This document shows positions 56,300 through 64,000 of a DNA stretch of 64,000 bases, piece by piece (the first letter of the stretch is position 1; every line of letters begins with the position of its first letter). The stretch is from Maribellus luteus (GTDB taxonomy: Bacteria; Bacteroidota; Bacteroidia; Bacteroidales; Prolixibacteraceae): positions 372,001 through 436,000 of the forward strand of contig NZ_QWGR01000004.1 in NCBI RefSeq assembly GCF_003576475.1, in the 5' to 3' direction. Both the position numbers and the translations under genes were made by a program. Under the pieces are notes generated by a model that did not search any database, was not told the origin of the DNA, and worked only from the letters and a program-made list of their open reading frames with translations.

Positions 56300-56478
56300 A
56301 ATGGAAAGATTTTAGTTTTGGGTCAAATAAACAGTGTTATCATTTGCTAATTCAGCTTTTTCCGATGAAGTGCTGAATTTAGGGAATATTCTGCTTTTTC
56401 TTTTAATAGAATTCGTTTTTACAGTTGTCTTATAAATATCCAATCTTGCATATCATAGTTAAAGAAACTCTCCCTCAT
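56300..56478. other. Gap upstream of the kinase gene
   Basis: AT-rich leader of the kinase gene. No promoter box that fits both elements well and no gene. Confidence 0.35.
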
Positions 56479-56630
56479 GGGCTTGTCCCAAAAGTGAATA
56501 TCACGCAAAGCGCGCCAAGATTTACTAAAAAGTACGCAAAAGGAGAAGCTGAGTATGAGGATTCTGCGACCTTTGCGCTTCTTTTGTGTCTTTGCGTGAA
56601 ATTGATTTTACCAACTTTTTGGACAGCCTC
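56479..56630. mobile_element. MITE-like element, about 150 bases
   Basis: The ends GGGCTTGTCCCAAAAGTG (56479-56496) and, reversed, GAGGCTGTCCAAAAAGTT (56630-56613) are imperfect inverted repeats like the tips of IS1182-type elements. Inside is a perfect 10-bp inverted repeat TCACGCAAAG (56501-56510) with CTTTGCGTGA (56590-56599), part of the cgcaaag-type intergenic repeats common in Bacteroidota. No transposase is present and target duplications are not clear. Confidence 0.5.
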
Positions 56631-56868
56631 TGATTTTTACGAAGTAATAATCAGGGTGAGTATTTCATAAACATGTCCGTTATCTGTTCATATATTGCTC
56701 AGTTGTAACGATAAACCAGGCGGCTTGGGTAACGCAGTTATTCATCTAATTTATTATCTGGCAGCTAATTGCTTTCACCAAAGGAGTATTCACAACCGAA
56801 TCGGGCTGTTAATGAGATATTGGATGGCATTTGTGGAACCGGTTGTCTCGCATCTCGCGACTCGTGTA
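56631..56868. other. Gap without a gene after gldA
   Basis: No convincing coding frame, RNA gene or terminator. The open frame that runs into the gldA region on the plus strand lies antisense to gldA and matches no known family. Confidence 0.35.
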
Positions 56869-57783
56869 TCAAATCTTATTCTGTGTCAACTGATGAAAAA
56901 CGTTCTCCAGGTTTTTCTGTTTCTCGTGAAGTGTGAGAAGTGTAAGTTGGTTTTGTACGGCAAATTCAAATACAGCGGCCCGGATATCTGCTCCGGATGC
57001 GGCTTCCAGTTCCCAGCCGTTTCCGTTTGGAAGCGCATTTTGCACTCCGGGAATCTGCAATAAACTCTCGTGCCCAACCGGGGTGGCAAACTCGGCAAAT
57101 ACCACCTGGTTTTGCTGAAGGCTTCCCGATTTTACTTCCGAGATGCTACCGTCGGCTACAATTTTTCCCCGGTTAATAATGATCACCCGGTTGCAGACAG
57201 CCTCTACTTCCTGCATAATGTGCGACGAAAGGATCACCGTTTTTTCGCGGCTGATGGTGCGGATCAGGTGGCGGATTTCTTCCAGCTGGTTGGGATCGAG
57301 CCCGGTGGTTGGTTCATCCAAAATCAGAATCGACGGATCATGGATCAGGGCTTGTGCCAGCCCCACACGCTGGCGGTAGCCTTTCGAGAGAGCACGAATT
57401 TTTTTATGCTGTTCCAATCCCAGGCCGGTAAGCTCCACCATTTCGGCCACCCGTTTCTTTACGTTTTTCAGTCCGTAAAAACCGGCCGTAATTTCGAGGT
57501 ATTCCTTGATGTACAGGTCGGGGTAGAGCGGGTTGTGTTCAGGCAGGTAGCCAATGTCTTTTTTGTAAGCCAGATCGCCGGGCAAAACCTTTTCGCCATG
57601 AATAAGAAACTCTCCCGAATCGGCAGGCAGGTAGCCGGTAATGATTTTCATCATTGTAGATTTTCCTGCTCCGTTAGGTCCCAGAAAACCAACTAATTCA
57701 CCTTTTCTGACAGATAAGCTTACCGTATCCAATGCACGTTGCTTTCCGTATAATTTGCTGATATTTCGGGTTTCGATGCTCAT
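56869..57783 (-). CDS. gldA: Gliding motility ABC transporter ATPase GldA
   Basis: A 304-residue ATPase beginning MSIETRNISKLYGKQRALDT. It has Walker A GPNGAGKST, signature LSKGYRQRVGLAQAL, Walker B ILILDEPTTGLDPNQ and a C-terminal extension of about 70 residues typical of the GldA/CcmA-like drug-type exporters. GldA works with GldF and GldG in Flavobacterium gliding, though the membrane genes are not adjacent here. The start at 57783 is supported by a -7 element at 57802-57809, which would lie inside any longer form. The gene is divergent from ispG. Confidence 0.85.
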   Translation of the reverse strand: MSIETRNISKLYGKQRALDTVSLSVRKGELVGFLGPNGAGKSTMMKIITGYLPADSGEFLIHGEKVLPGDLAYKKDIGYLPEHNPLYPDLYIKEYLEITAGFYGLKNVKKRVAEMVELTGLGLEQHKKIRALSKGYRQRVGLAQALIHDPSILILDEPTTGLDPNQLEEIRHLIRTISREKTVILSSHIMQEVEAVCNRVIIINRGKIVADGSISEVKSGSLQQNQVVFAEFATPVGHESLLQIPGVQNALPNGNGWELEAASGADIRAAVFEFAVQNQLTLLTLHEKQKNLENVFHQLTQNKI

Positions 57784-57801
57784 TTGCTTATTTGGAATGA
57801 A

Positions 57802-57809
57802 CAAAAATA
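57802..57809 (-). promoter_or_regulatory. -7 element of gldA
   Basis: Read on the minus strand this is TATTTTTG, a TAnnTTTG match, 18 bases before the ATG at 57783. Confidence 0.55.
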
Positions 57810-57816
57810 GCGGAAT

Positions 57817-57848
57817 GTTTTTATTTTAGAAGCATTCACTTAAATTTG
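57817..57848 (+). promoter_or_regulatory. Promoter of ispG
   Basis: A -7 element TAAATTTG (57841-57848) with a T-rich -33 region (57817-57823) about 18-20 bases before it, 26 bases upstream of the ispG ATG. Confidence 0.55.
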
Positions 57849-57874
57849 CAGTTCAGCTTAACAGATTTAATTAA

Positions 57875-59734
57875 ATGAAGGACCGTCATTTCAACTACAT
57901 TCAAGACCTTACCAAATATCAGCGGCAGGATACTACCGAAGTGAATATTGGAGGTGTTGCCGTGGGAGGAAGTAATCCGATTCGTATTCAGACCATGACC
58001 GATACTGATACGAGTGATACGGATGCAACAGTGGAGCAGATTATTCGGGTAGTAAAGGCGGGAGCCGATTATGTAAGGGTTACCGTAAAAAGCATGCAGG
58101 ACGCCGAAAGCCTGCAAATTATTAAAAAGGAGTTGGTTGGCAGAGGATACAATACCCCGCTGGTGGCCGATATTCATTTTAATCCGCGTTTGGCAGAAGT
58201 GGCTGCTCAATATGTTTCCAAGGTGCGTATCAACCCCGGTAATTTTTACGACAAGAGAGCGCAGTTCAAGAATAAAATATACACCGACGAAGAGTACAAA
58301 AACGAACTCGAAATCATCGAGAAGCAGTTTGTTCCTTTTCTTGAGGTGCTGAGAAAAACGAATACCTGTCTTCGGATCGGGGCCAATCATGGTTCGTTGT
58401 CCGACAGGGTGATGAGCCGTTTTGGCGACACGCCTGCAGGTATTGCGGAATCGGTGCTGGAATTCCTTCGCATTTGTAAGAAAGTGAATTTCAACAATGT
58501 GGTGGTTTCCATCAAATCGAGTAACACCCGAGTGATGGTTTATACGGCGCGTTTGCTTAATTTCAAAATGCGCCTCGAAGATATGCAGTTCCCGTTCCAC
58601 CTCGGGGTAACCGAGGCCGGAGAAGGAGAAGACGGCCGCCTGAAATCGGCGGTTGGGATCGGAGCTCTTTTGGCCGATGGGATTGGTGATACCGTAAGAA
58701 TTTCGCTGACCGAAAAACCGATCAACGAGATTCCGGTGGCCATGAAACTGGTCAACCATTTCAGAACTTACCAGAACCATGCACCCATAACGGCGCCGAT
58801 GATCGGGCAAACGAACCCGTTTGAATACGAACGTCGCGATACGCGCCCGGTGCTGAACATGGGCGGAAAACAACTCCCGGTGGTAGTAGCCGATTTGGGC
58901 GACCACAGTTTGCGTGAAATGATTCCGATCCGCGGGAAACTGATTCCCGAGTATTTCTTGTCAGGCAACCGTGTGTTGGATATCGAAGGTGAAGAATACC
59001 CGGTGATAACGCTCGAAGAATACTTGTTTGAAAGTACGCGTTGGGGAAGGATGAAATTTATCCGCACCAACAAAGCCGAGTTCGACAAGTTTATGGACCT
59101 TCACCCTGAAATTATCATGAAACTCAAACAGACACGTAAAACGGTGCTGATACTGGAGAGTTTCAATGCCAACCCGATGGCGGAACTCCGTGCCTTCTTT
59201 ATGGCGCTGGAAACACACATCTGGAAGGTGCCGGTAATCTTGTATCGCCGCTACAACGAAAGTCGCCTCGAAGACCTGCAGATCAAGTCTTCTGCCGATT
59301 TGGGCGGTTTGCTGATCGATGGTTACGGAGATGGTATCTGTATTTCGAACGACCACGAAAATATCACGTTCACCGAGCTGAAAGACCTGAGTTTTGGCGT
59401 TTTGCAGGCCAGCCGTATGCGGGTGTCAAAAACCGAATTTATTTCGTGCCCGGGTTGCGGACGAACGCTGTTTAACCTGCACGAAACCACCAAGCAGGTC
59501 AAGGAACATTTCAAACACCTCGATCATTTGAAGATCGGGATTATGGGTTGCGTGGTAAACGGACCCGGCGAAATGGGCGATGTGGATTATGGTTTTGTGG
59601 GTGCCGGAAACAACAAGGTAAACCTGTACAAAGGTTTGAAACCAATAAAACGGCACATCCCGTACGAAGATGCTGTGGAAGAACTGGAGCAACTGATTCG
59701 TGAAAACGGCGACTGGAAAGATCCGGTGGATTAG
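57875..59734 (+). CDS. ispG: 4-hydroxy-3-methylbut-2-enyl diphosphate synthase, long form
   Basis: A 619-residue enzyme of the MEP isoprenoid pathway. It is of the long bacterial type (Bacteroidota/Chlamydiae/plant) with an inserted domain between the TIM barrel (residues about 10-270) and the Fe-S domain. The C-terminal domain shows CPGCGRTLFNL (two cysteines), GCVVNGPGE (third cysteine and Glu) and the DYGFVGAG block. The enzyme converts MEcPP to HMBPP with a 4Fe-4S cluster. It is monocistronic with its own promoter and divergent from gldA. Confidence 0.95.
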   Translation: MKDRHFNYIQDLTKYQRQDTTEVNIGGVAVGGSNPIRIQTMTDTDTSDTDATVEQIIRVVKAGADYVRVTVKSMQDAESLQIIKKELVGRGYNTPLVADIHFNPRLAEVAAQYVSKVRINPGNFYDKRAQFKNKIYTDEEYKNELEIIEKQFVPFLEVLRKTNTCLRIGANHGSLSDRVMSRFGDTPAGIAESVLEFLRICKKVNFNNVVVSIKSSNTRVMVYTARLLNFKMRLEDMQFPFHLGVTEAGEGEDGRLKSAVGIGALLADGIGDTVRISLTEKPINEIPVAMKLVNHFRTYQNHAPITAPMIGQTNPFEYERRDTRPVLNMGGKQLPVVVADLGDHSLREMIPIRGKLIPEYFLSGNRVLDIEGEEYPVITLEEYLFESTRWGRMKFIRTNKAEFDKFMDLHPEIIMKLKQTRKTVLILESFNANPMAELRAFFMALETHIWKVPVILYRRYNESRLEDLQIKSSADLGGLLIDGYGDGICISNDHENITFTELKDLSFGVLQASRMRVSKTEFISCPGCGRTLFNLHETTKQVKEHFKHLDHLKIGIMGCVVNGPGEMGDVDYGFVGAGNNKVNLYKGLKPIKRHIPYEDAVEELEQLIRENGDWKDPVD

Positions 59735-59934
59735 TGTCGAATCAATAATCCTCGTGTTTTTTGCGAAATAGCATCAAGCGGTTTTAGTTTGAAATGACTG
59801 ATTGGACGGGTTGGATTGATTCAATCTACCTCAATCTGTTTTCAATCTACTTCCATCCTTTATTTCTCGTGTGTTGCATAAAGGGGGCAGAATAAGTTTT
59901 TTACCTTTACGCGATAAACCATTAATTTTTTTCG

Positions 59935-60513
59935 ATGGCACGAACTTACTGGAAACCAGGTACGATCATTTACCCGCTTCCGGCCGTAATGGTGAGCTGT
60001 GGCGAAACACCCGAAGAATACAACATTATTACGATTGCCTGGACAGGTACGATCAACAGCGATCCCCCGATGTGTTATATATCGGTGAGACCCGGGCGGC
60101 ATTCCTACGAAATTATCAAGCGAACCGGCGAGTTTGTGATCAACCTGACCACCGAGAAACTGGCAAAAGCCACCGACTGGTGTGGTTGCCGGTCGGGCCG
60201 TAAATTCAACAAGTGGAAGGAAATGAACCTGACTCCCGGTGAAGCCAAATATGTAAAGGCTCCCATTATCGAAGAATCGCCGGTAAACATCGAGTGCCGG
60301 GTAAAGGAGATCGTGGAACTGGGCTCGCACCACATGTTTATCTCCGAAGTACTGGGCGTTTCGATCGACGATACTTACATCAACGAAAAAGACGCGTTCA
60401 GCTTTTCCAAGGCCAACCCGTTGGTGTACAGTCACGGTCATTATTTTGGAATGGGAAAGAAAATCGGAAAGTTCGGGTGGAGTGTTGAGAAAAAGAGGAA
60501 ACGAAAAAAATAG
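59935..60513 (+). CDS. Flavin reductase-like FMN-binding protein
   Basis: A 192-residue protein of the FMN-binding split-barrel (flavin reductase domain) family. Visible features are YPLPAVMVSCG at the start, TGTINSDPPMCYISVRPGRHSYE and GEFVINLTTE, all typical of flavin reductases. It may supply reduced flavin or reduce another substrate; the partner is not evident. A TAnnTTTA-like -7 box (59902-59909) lies upstream and a terminator downstream. The C-terminus is very basic (KKRKRKK). Confidence 0.88.
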   Translation: MARTYWKPGTIIYPLPAVMVSCGETPEEYNIITIAWTGTINSDPPMCYISVRPGRHSYEIIKRTGEFVINLTTEKLAKATDWCGCRSGRKFNKWKEMNLTPGEAKYVKAPIIEESPVNIECRVKEIVELGSHHMFISEVLGVSIDDTYINEKDAFSFSKANPLVYSHGHYFGMGKKIGKFGWSVEKKRKRKK

Positions 60514-60524
60514 ACTTCATTTGA

Positions 60525-60550
60525 ACAAAGCAAACCCGGCTTTGTCTTTT
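60525..60550 (+). terminator. Terminator of the flavin reductase gene
   Basis: Stem ACAAAGC (60525-60531) with GCTTTGT (60539-60545), followed by CTTTT, 12 bases after the stop. Confidence 0.75.
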
Positions 60551-60589
60551 AGGAAATCAAATAATCAGTGTAGAACTTAATCTTTAAAC

Positions 60590-62680
60590 ATGAAGAGAAT
60601 TTACTTGCTATCAATTGTTTTTTTAATGAATATTGGAATGATCAACGCACAGAATAACCCATTGCTGGGCACGTTTAACACGCCGCATGAAACGGCCCCT
60701 TTTAACGAAATCAAAAACGAACACTTTTTACCGGCTTTCAAAGCTTCCATCGAAGCGGGCGAGAAAGAGCTGGAAGCCATCAAAAGCAACCCGGAAGCTC
60801 CGACTTTCGAAAATACCATTGTTGCGCTCGACCATGTGGGGCGCTTGCTGGGCCGCACTTCGGGTGTGTTCTTTAACCTGCTGGGTGCTGAAACCAACGA
60901 GGAGCTGCAAGGTATTGCACAGGAAGTTTCACCTTTGCTGACCAAGTTTCAGAACGATGTTTCGCTGGACCCGGTATTGTTTGAAAAAGTGAAGAAAGTA
61001 TACCAGCAAAAAGATCAGTTAAACCTGGATGCTGAGCAGAAAACCTTGTTGGAAAATAGCTACGAAGGTTTTGTTCGGAAAGGAGCCAATCTTTCGGAAG
61101 CTGACAAGGCGAAATTCAGGGCCATTAGCACCGAATTGTCAAAACTCAGCCTGACTTTTGATGAAAATGTGCTGAAAGAAACCAATGCCTACGAGCTTGT
61201 TATTACGAATAAGGAAGAACTGTCGGGTTTACCCGAAGGCGAACTGGAAGCAGCAGCAGGCCGTGCCAAAGCAAAAGGCAAGGAAGGCTGGCTGTTTGAT
61301 ATTACGCAGCCCAGTTTTGGCCCGTTTATGAAATATGCCGACAATCGCGATTTGCGTAAAACGCTTTACATGGCGTATAGCTCGAAGTCGTTTAAAGGCG
61401 ATGAGCTCGATAACCAGGAAAATGTGAAACGCATTGCTGAACTTCGTTTGCAACTGGCGCAACTGCTGGGGTATAAAAATTATGCCGATTATGTGCTCGA
61501 ACGCCGCATGGCCATTAATCCGGCCGGTGTGTACGGTTTGCTCAACGATTTGTACGAAGCTTCGTACAAAGTGGCGCTTCAGGAGAAACAGGAAATACAG
61601 GAATTTGCAGCAACCGAAGGTTTTGAAGGGGAGCTGATGCCCTGGGACTGGAGCTATTACAGCGAGAAACTGAAAGTAAAAAAATTCGATCTCAACGATG
61701 AGATGTTAAAACCATATTTCGAGTTAAGCCGGGTTACTGAAGGGGTACTGGGGCTTGCCACCGACTTGTTTGGAATTACTTTCAGGGAAAACAAAGACAT
61801 TCCTGTCTACAATCCGGAAGTAACAGCCTACGAGGTGTTTGACGCTGATGGTACATTCCTTTCGGTGTTTTATACTGATTTTCATCCGCGTCCGGGAAAA
61901 CAGGGCGGTGCCTGGATGAACGATTTCAAAGGCCAGTGGAAAGAAAATGGAGTTGACTCGCGGCCACATGTTACGATTGTGATGAACTTTACCCGCCCCA
62001 CCGAAACCAAACCGGCTTTGCTTACTTTTTACGAGGTGGAAACGCTGATGCACGAGTTTGGTCATGCCTTACACGGAATGTTGGCTAATTCAACTTATTC
62101 AAGCCTTTCGGGAACCAATGTTTACCGCGACTTTGTGGAATTGCCTTCACAAATCATGGAAAACTGGGCCACACAAAAAGAATTCCTGGATCGCTTTGCC
62201 AAGCATTATCAAACCGGAGAAACCATTCCGGCCGAGCTGGTGCAGAAAATCGTGGATTCGCAAAACTACCTGGCAGGATACCTTTCCATTCGTCAGTTAA
62301 GTTTTGGCTACCTCGACATGGCGTGGCACACGCTCGAGAAGCCCTATACCGGCAGTGTGAAAGACTTTGAAGAGCAGGCCTGGAAAAAGACACAGATCTT
62401 CCCGGCAGTCGACGGAGTTTGTATGAGTACACAGTTCGGGCACTTGTTTGCAGGTGGTTATGCTGCCGGCTATTACGGCTACAAATGGGCCGAAGTGCTG
62501 GATGCCGATGCCTTTAGCGTTTTCAAGGAGAAAGGACTGTTTAACAAGGAAGTGGCAGCTTCGTTCCGTAAAAACATTTTGGAAAAAGGCGGCACCGAAC
62601 ATCCGATGGAATTGTACAAACGTTTCCGCGGGCACGAACCAACGGTGGATGCTCTGCTCGAACGCAGCGGTTTACAGTAA
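60590..62680 (+). CDS. M3-family metallopeptidase (dipeptidyl carboxypeptidase/oligopeptidase type)
   Basis: A 696-residue enzyme with a signal peptide (cut near INAQ), so it acts in the periplasm. The zinc motif H488-E-F-G-H492 in MHEFGHALHGML and the later FVELPSQIMENWA block are hallmarks of the Dcp branch of the M3 family. The N-terminal half is helical as usual. Dcp releases dipeptides from the C-termini of peptides for nutrition. The gene is monocistronic with a terminator downstream. Confidence 0.93.
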   Translation: MKRIYLLSIVFLMNIGMINAQNNPLLGTFNTPHETAPFNEIKNEHFLPAFKASIEAGEKELEAIKSNPEAPTFENTIVALDHVGRLLGRTSGVFFNLLGAETNEELQGIAQEVSPLLTKFQNDVSLDPVLFEKVKKVYQQKDQLNLDAEQKTLLENSYEGFVRKGANLSEADKAKFRAISTELSKLSLTFDENVLKETNAYELVITNKEELSGLPEGELEAAAGRAKAKGKEGWLFDITQPSFGPFMKYADNRDLRKTLYMAYSSKSFKGDELDNQENVKRIAELRLQLAQLLGYKNYADYVLERRMAINPAGVYGLLNDLYEASYKVALQEKQEIQEFAATEGFEGELMPWDWSYYSEKLKVKKFDLNDEMLKPYFELSRVTEGVLGLATDLFGITFRENKDIPVYNPEVTAYEVFDADGTFLSVFYTDFHPRPGKQGGAWMNDFKGQWKENGVDSRPHVTIVMNFTRPTETKPALLTFYEVETLMHEFGHALHGMLANSTYSSLSGTNVYRDFVELPSQIMENWATQKEFLDRFAKHYQTGETIPAELVQKIVDSQNYLAGYLSIRQLSFGYLDMAWHTLEKPYTGSVKDFEEQAWKKTQIFPAVDGVCMSTQFGHLFAGGYAAGYYGYKWAEVLDADAFSVFKEKGLFNKEVAASFRKNILEKGGTEHPMELYKRFRGHEPTVDALLERSGLQ

Positions 62681-62707
62681 GCTACAAGCGACACAATATT
62701 GGAAATG

Positions 62708-62734
62708 GCATCCCGGTTTTGGGGTGCTATTTTT
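62708..62734 (+). terminator. Terminator of the M3 peptidase gene
   Basis: Stem GCATCCC (62708-62714) with GGGGTGC (62721-62727), including one T-G pair, and then TATTTTTG, 28 bases after the stop. Confidence 0.65.
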
Positions 62735-62849
62735 GTTTATCGAGTATCGCACAACGAGCTGGGTACAGTGTTCAAAAGCAGATAGCTTGTTGGGATAATA
62801 CAGAATTCGATTTATATCTTTATCGATAAAAATTGCTTACAATAAAACG

Positions 62850-63359
62850 ATGAGAACCAGTAAATATCAAATGCGGCGGGGGCTTTCAAAAACCGATAGG
62901 AAAGTGTTGAGAACTCAATATATAAACGTATTAGGCTTATGTGTATTAGTCTTTGTTCTTACTACAGTTGTTGGAGTTACTATTTACGAGTTATTTTTCG
63001 ATTTGAATCCTGATGCCCTCCATACTAAAATGATGATTTATGTTTCAATGGGAACACTGATCTTGTCAATAATGCTATATTTTCTAATAAGCCATAAGTA
63101 TTACCGCGATTTGCAATTCAACGAAAAAATCCAGCTAACAAAAACTTTGACGGGCAAATCAAAAACCGCTGATTACGCTGCTTCTGTACGTGGCAATAGT
63201 ATGTCGAAGACTTATACCGTAAGATTTGAGTTCCTTGTGGATGATATAAAGTTCAACGTTGATAAAGAACTATTTGAACGTTGTGCAGAGGGGGACAAAC
63301 TGATTTTTAATTATGCCCTTAAAAGCCACTATTTATTGAGTATTGAGAAAGCAGATTAA
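62850..63359 (+). CDS. Small membrane protein, unknown
   Basis: A 169-residue protein with two membrane segments (about 26-47 and 62-82) and a soluble C-terminal domain of about 80 residues with alternating hydrophobic strands and basic patches. I do not recognise the family. It is monocistronic between the M3 peptidase and the convergent amidohydrolase gene. The sequence shows no frameshift. Composition is slightly richer in A and T than its neighbours. Confidence 0.7.
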   Translation: MRTSKYQMRRGLSKTDRKVLRTQYINVLGLCVLVFVLTTVVGVTIYELFFDLNPDALHTKMMIYVSMGTLILSIMLYFLISHKYYRDLQFNEKIQLTKTLTGKSKTADYAASVRGNSMSKTYTVRFEFLVDDIKFNVDKELFERCAEGDKLIFNYALKSHYLLSIEKAD

Positions 63360-63405
63360 AGTGCTGTTTGCTCTTATTCGAAGCGAGGAAATGACTGTGC
63401 GTAGT

Positions 63406-63999
63406 TTAAAAGCTTTGATACCAGACTTTGGCATTTCCCGAATATATTTTATCTACCACCTCCTTCGGAAGTTTTAGCCCTTTAAATTCTCCTTCAATAA
63501 GATTGCTTTTCATGGTATTATCGGTGATCAGGTATTCCCAATCGTACAGCCAGGTTGCATGCATTCTTTTTTGGAACGACTCAGCATCTCTTCCGCTGTC
63601 GATGATATCGGTTCCGTAAAGCAAACGGTCCTGGTATTTTATAAAGAAATCGCGCACTTTATCGTGGTTTTCGCGGGTTTGGTAGAAGAGCTGTCCCATT
63701 CGTGCAGCCATGTCAACAGCGGCGTTCGGATATTTATCGAGCCACTCAGATAGCGTATCGACATTCCATTCGAGGCTTGCCAGGTGGCATCCAATAAAGA
63801 TGAGGTCAGGGTTCTTGTCCAGCATCCTGTCGCGGGCCGCCATTTGTTCCTCGTAGCTGGGAAACTCAGGGTGCTTGTACATATGGTACTGCGGATGTCG
63901 CGAAAAATAACCACTGTCGTTTTTGGTGGTCATTTCTTCCAATGGTAACCAGCAGTTTTTGGGTTCTCCCAAATGTCCGACAAGGGGGATCTTGTTATC
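63406..63999 (-). CDS. Amidohydrolase-family protein, C-terminal part (cut by window end)
   Basis: The frame stays open to the window edge and the visible 197 residues match the C-terminal half of an amidohydrolase_2-type TIM barrel. The visible parts are PLVGHLGEP, a metal-site region IGCHLASLEW, the VDMAARM block and the late YGTDIIDSG, whose Asp is the usual metal ligand. Family members hydrolyse or decarboxylate ring and amide substrates; the substrate cannot be judged from this part. A TTG at 63972 would only be an internal Leu codon. Confidence 0.75.
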   Translation of the reverse strand, partial: DNKIPLVGHLGEPKNCWLPLEEMTTKNDSGYFSRHPQYHMYKHPEFPSYEEQMAARDRMLDKNPDLIFIGCHLASLEWNVDTLSEWLDKYPNAAVDMAARMGQLFYQTRENHDKVRDFFIKYQDRLLYGTDIIDSGRDAESFQKRMHATWLYDWEYLITDNTMKSNLIEGEFKGLKLPKEVVDKIYSGNAKVWYQSF

Positions 64000-64000
64000 C

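Noticed and set aside
56425-56670. 81-codon open frame upstream of the kinase gene
   Set aside because: It covers the MITE-like element with its inverted repeats, and the translation matches no family.
56695-57063. 122-codon plus-strand open frame
   Set aside because: Its second half is antisense to gldA and its first half has no family or start signal.
57836-58906. Long minus-strand open frame (356 codons)
   Set aside because: It lies antisense to ispG, has no known family pattern, and ispG is certain.
1-64000. CRISPR array or prophage
   Set aside because: No spaced direct repeats and no phage structural genes are visible anywhere in the window.

Overview
The window is a piece of a Bacteroidota chromosome. 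The evidence is the gene content (gliding/type IX secretion genes sprE/porW, porX, porP/sprF and gldA; a SusC/SusD pair; the long form of IspG; a DUF2723 membrane protein), -7 promoter elements of the form TAnnTTTG in front of several genes, and no obvious need for Shine-Dalgarno sites. A free-living, probably marine member of the Marinilabiliales/Prolixibacteraceae (Draconibacterium-like) is my best guess, but that is inference.

Layout. 1-7.1 kb: end of selD, the P-loop ATPase mrp, then sprE/porW next to porX (type IX secretion). 7.1-14.9 kb: housekeeping genes: a DUF89 protein, a thioredoxin-like lipoprotein, an MlaFE-type lipid ABC transporter, mannose-1-phosphate guanylyltransferase, class II aldolase and a coiled-coil secreted protein. 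15.2-17.7 kb: a BlaI/M56 peptidase pair, in which the peptidase carries two BamA-like POTRA domains and the promoter carries two matching dyads, then a RelE/ParE-type toxin-antitoxin pair. 17.8-22 kb: a nitrosative stress unit (hcp, an Fe-S protein, a divergent HcpR-like Crp/Fnr regulator), then pgeF. 22-32.4 kb: porP/sprF, a DUF2723 protein, purD, DUF6427, a carbamoyltransferase, tsaB, DUF3108 and efp. 32.4-33.8 kb: a serine hydrolase. 34-47.7 kb: a polysaccharide utilisation locus (membrane sensor-regulator, SusC, SusD, PKD surface lipoprotein, GH16, GH3), probably for a laminarin-type beta-glucan. 48.1-50.8 kb: an AT-rich accessory patch with a tight three-gene operon (small protein, M48-like metallopeptidase, dCTP-deaminase-like protein) beside an initiator tRNA-Met gene. 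51-64 kb: a universal stress protein, metK with a SAM-II-like riboswitch at the start of its leader, a LytS/LytTR two-component system, a MITE-like element, gldA, ispG, a flavin reductase, an M3 peptidase, a small membrane protein and an amidohydrolase cut by the window end.

How the genes work together. SprE/PorW, PorX, PorP/SprF and GldA all belong to the protein export and gliding apparatus. The PUL genes form a full path from sensing to binding, uptake and hydrolysis of a beta-glucan. Hcp, its Fe-S partner and the regulator form a reactive-nitrogen defence unit. The parts most likely to be new are the M56-POTRA sensor with its dyad pair, the Dcd-like/M48-like/small-protein operon, and the SAM-II-like leader of metK.
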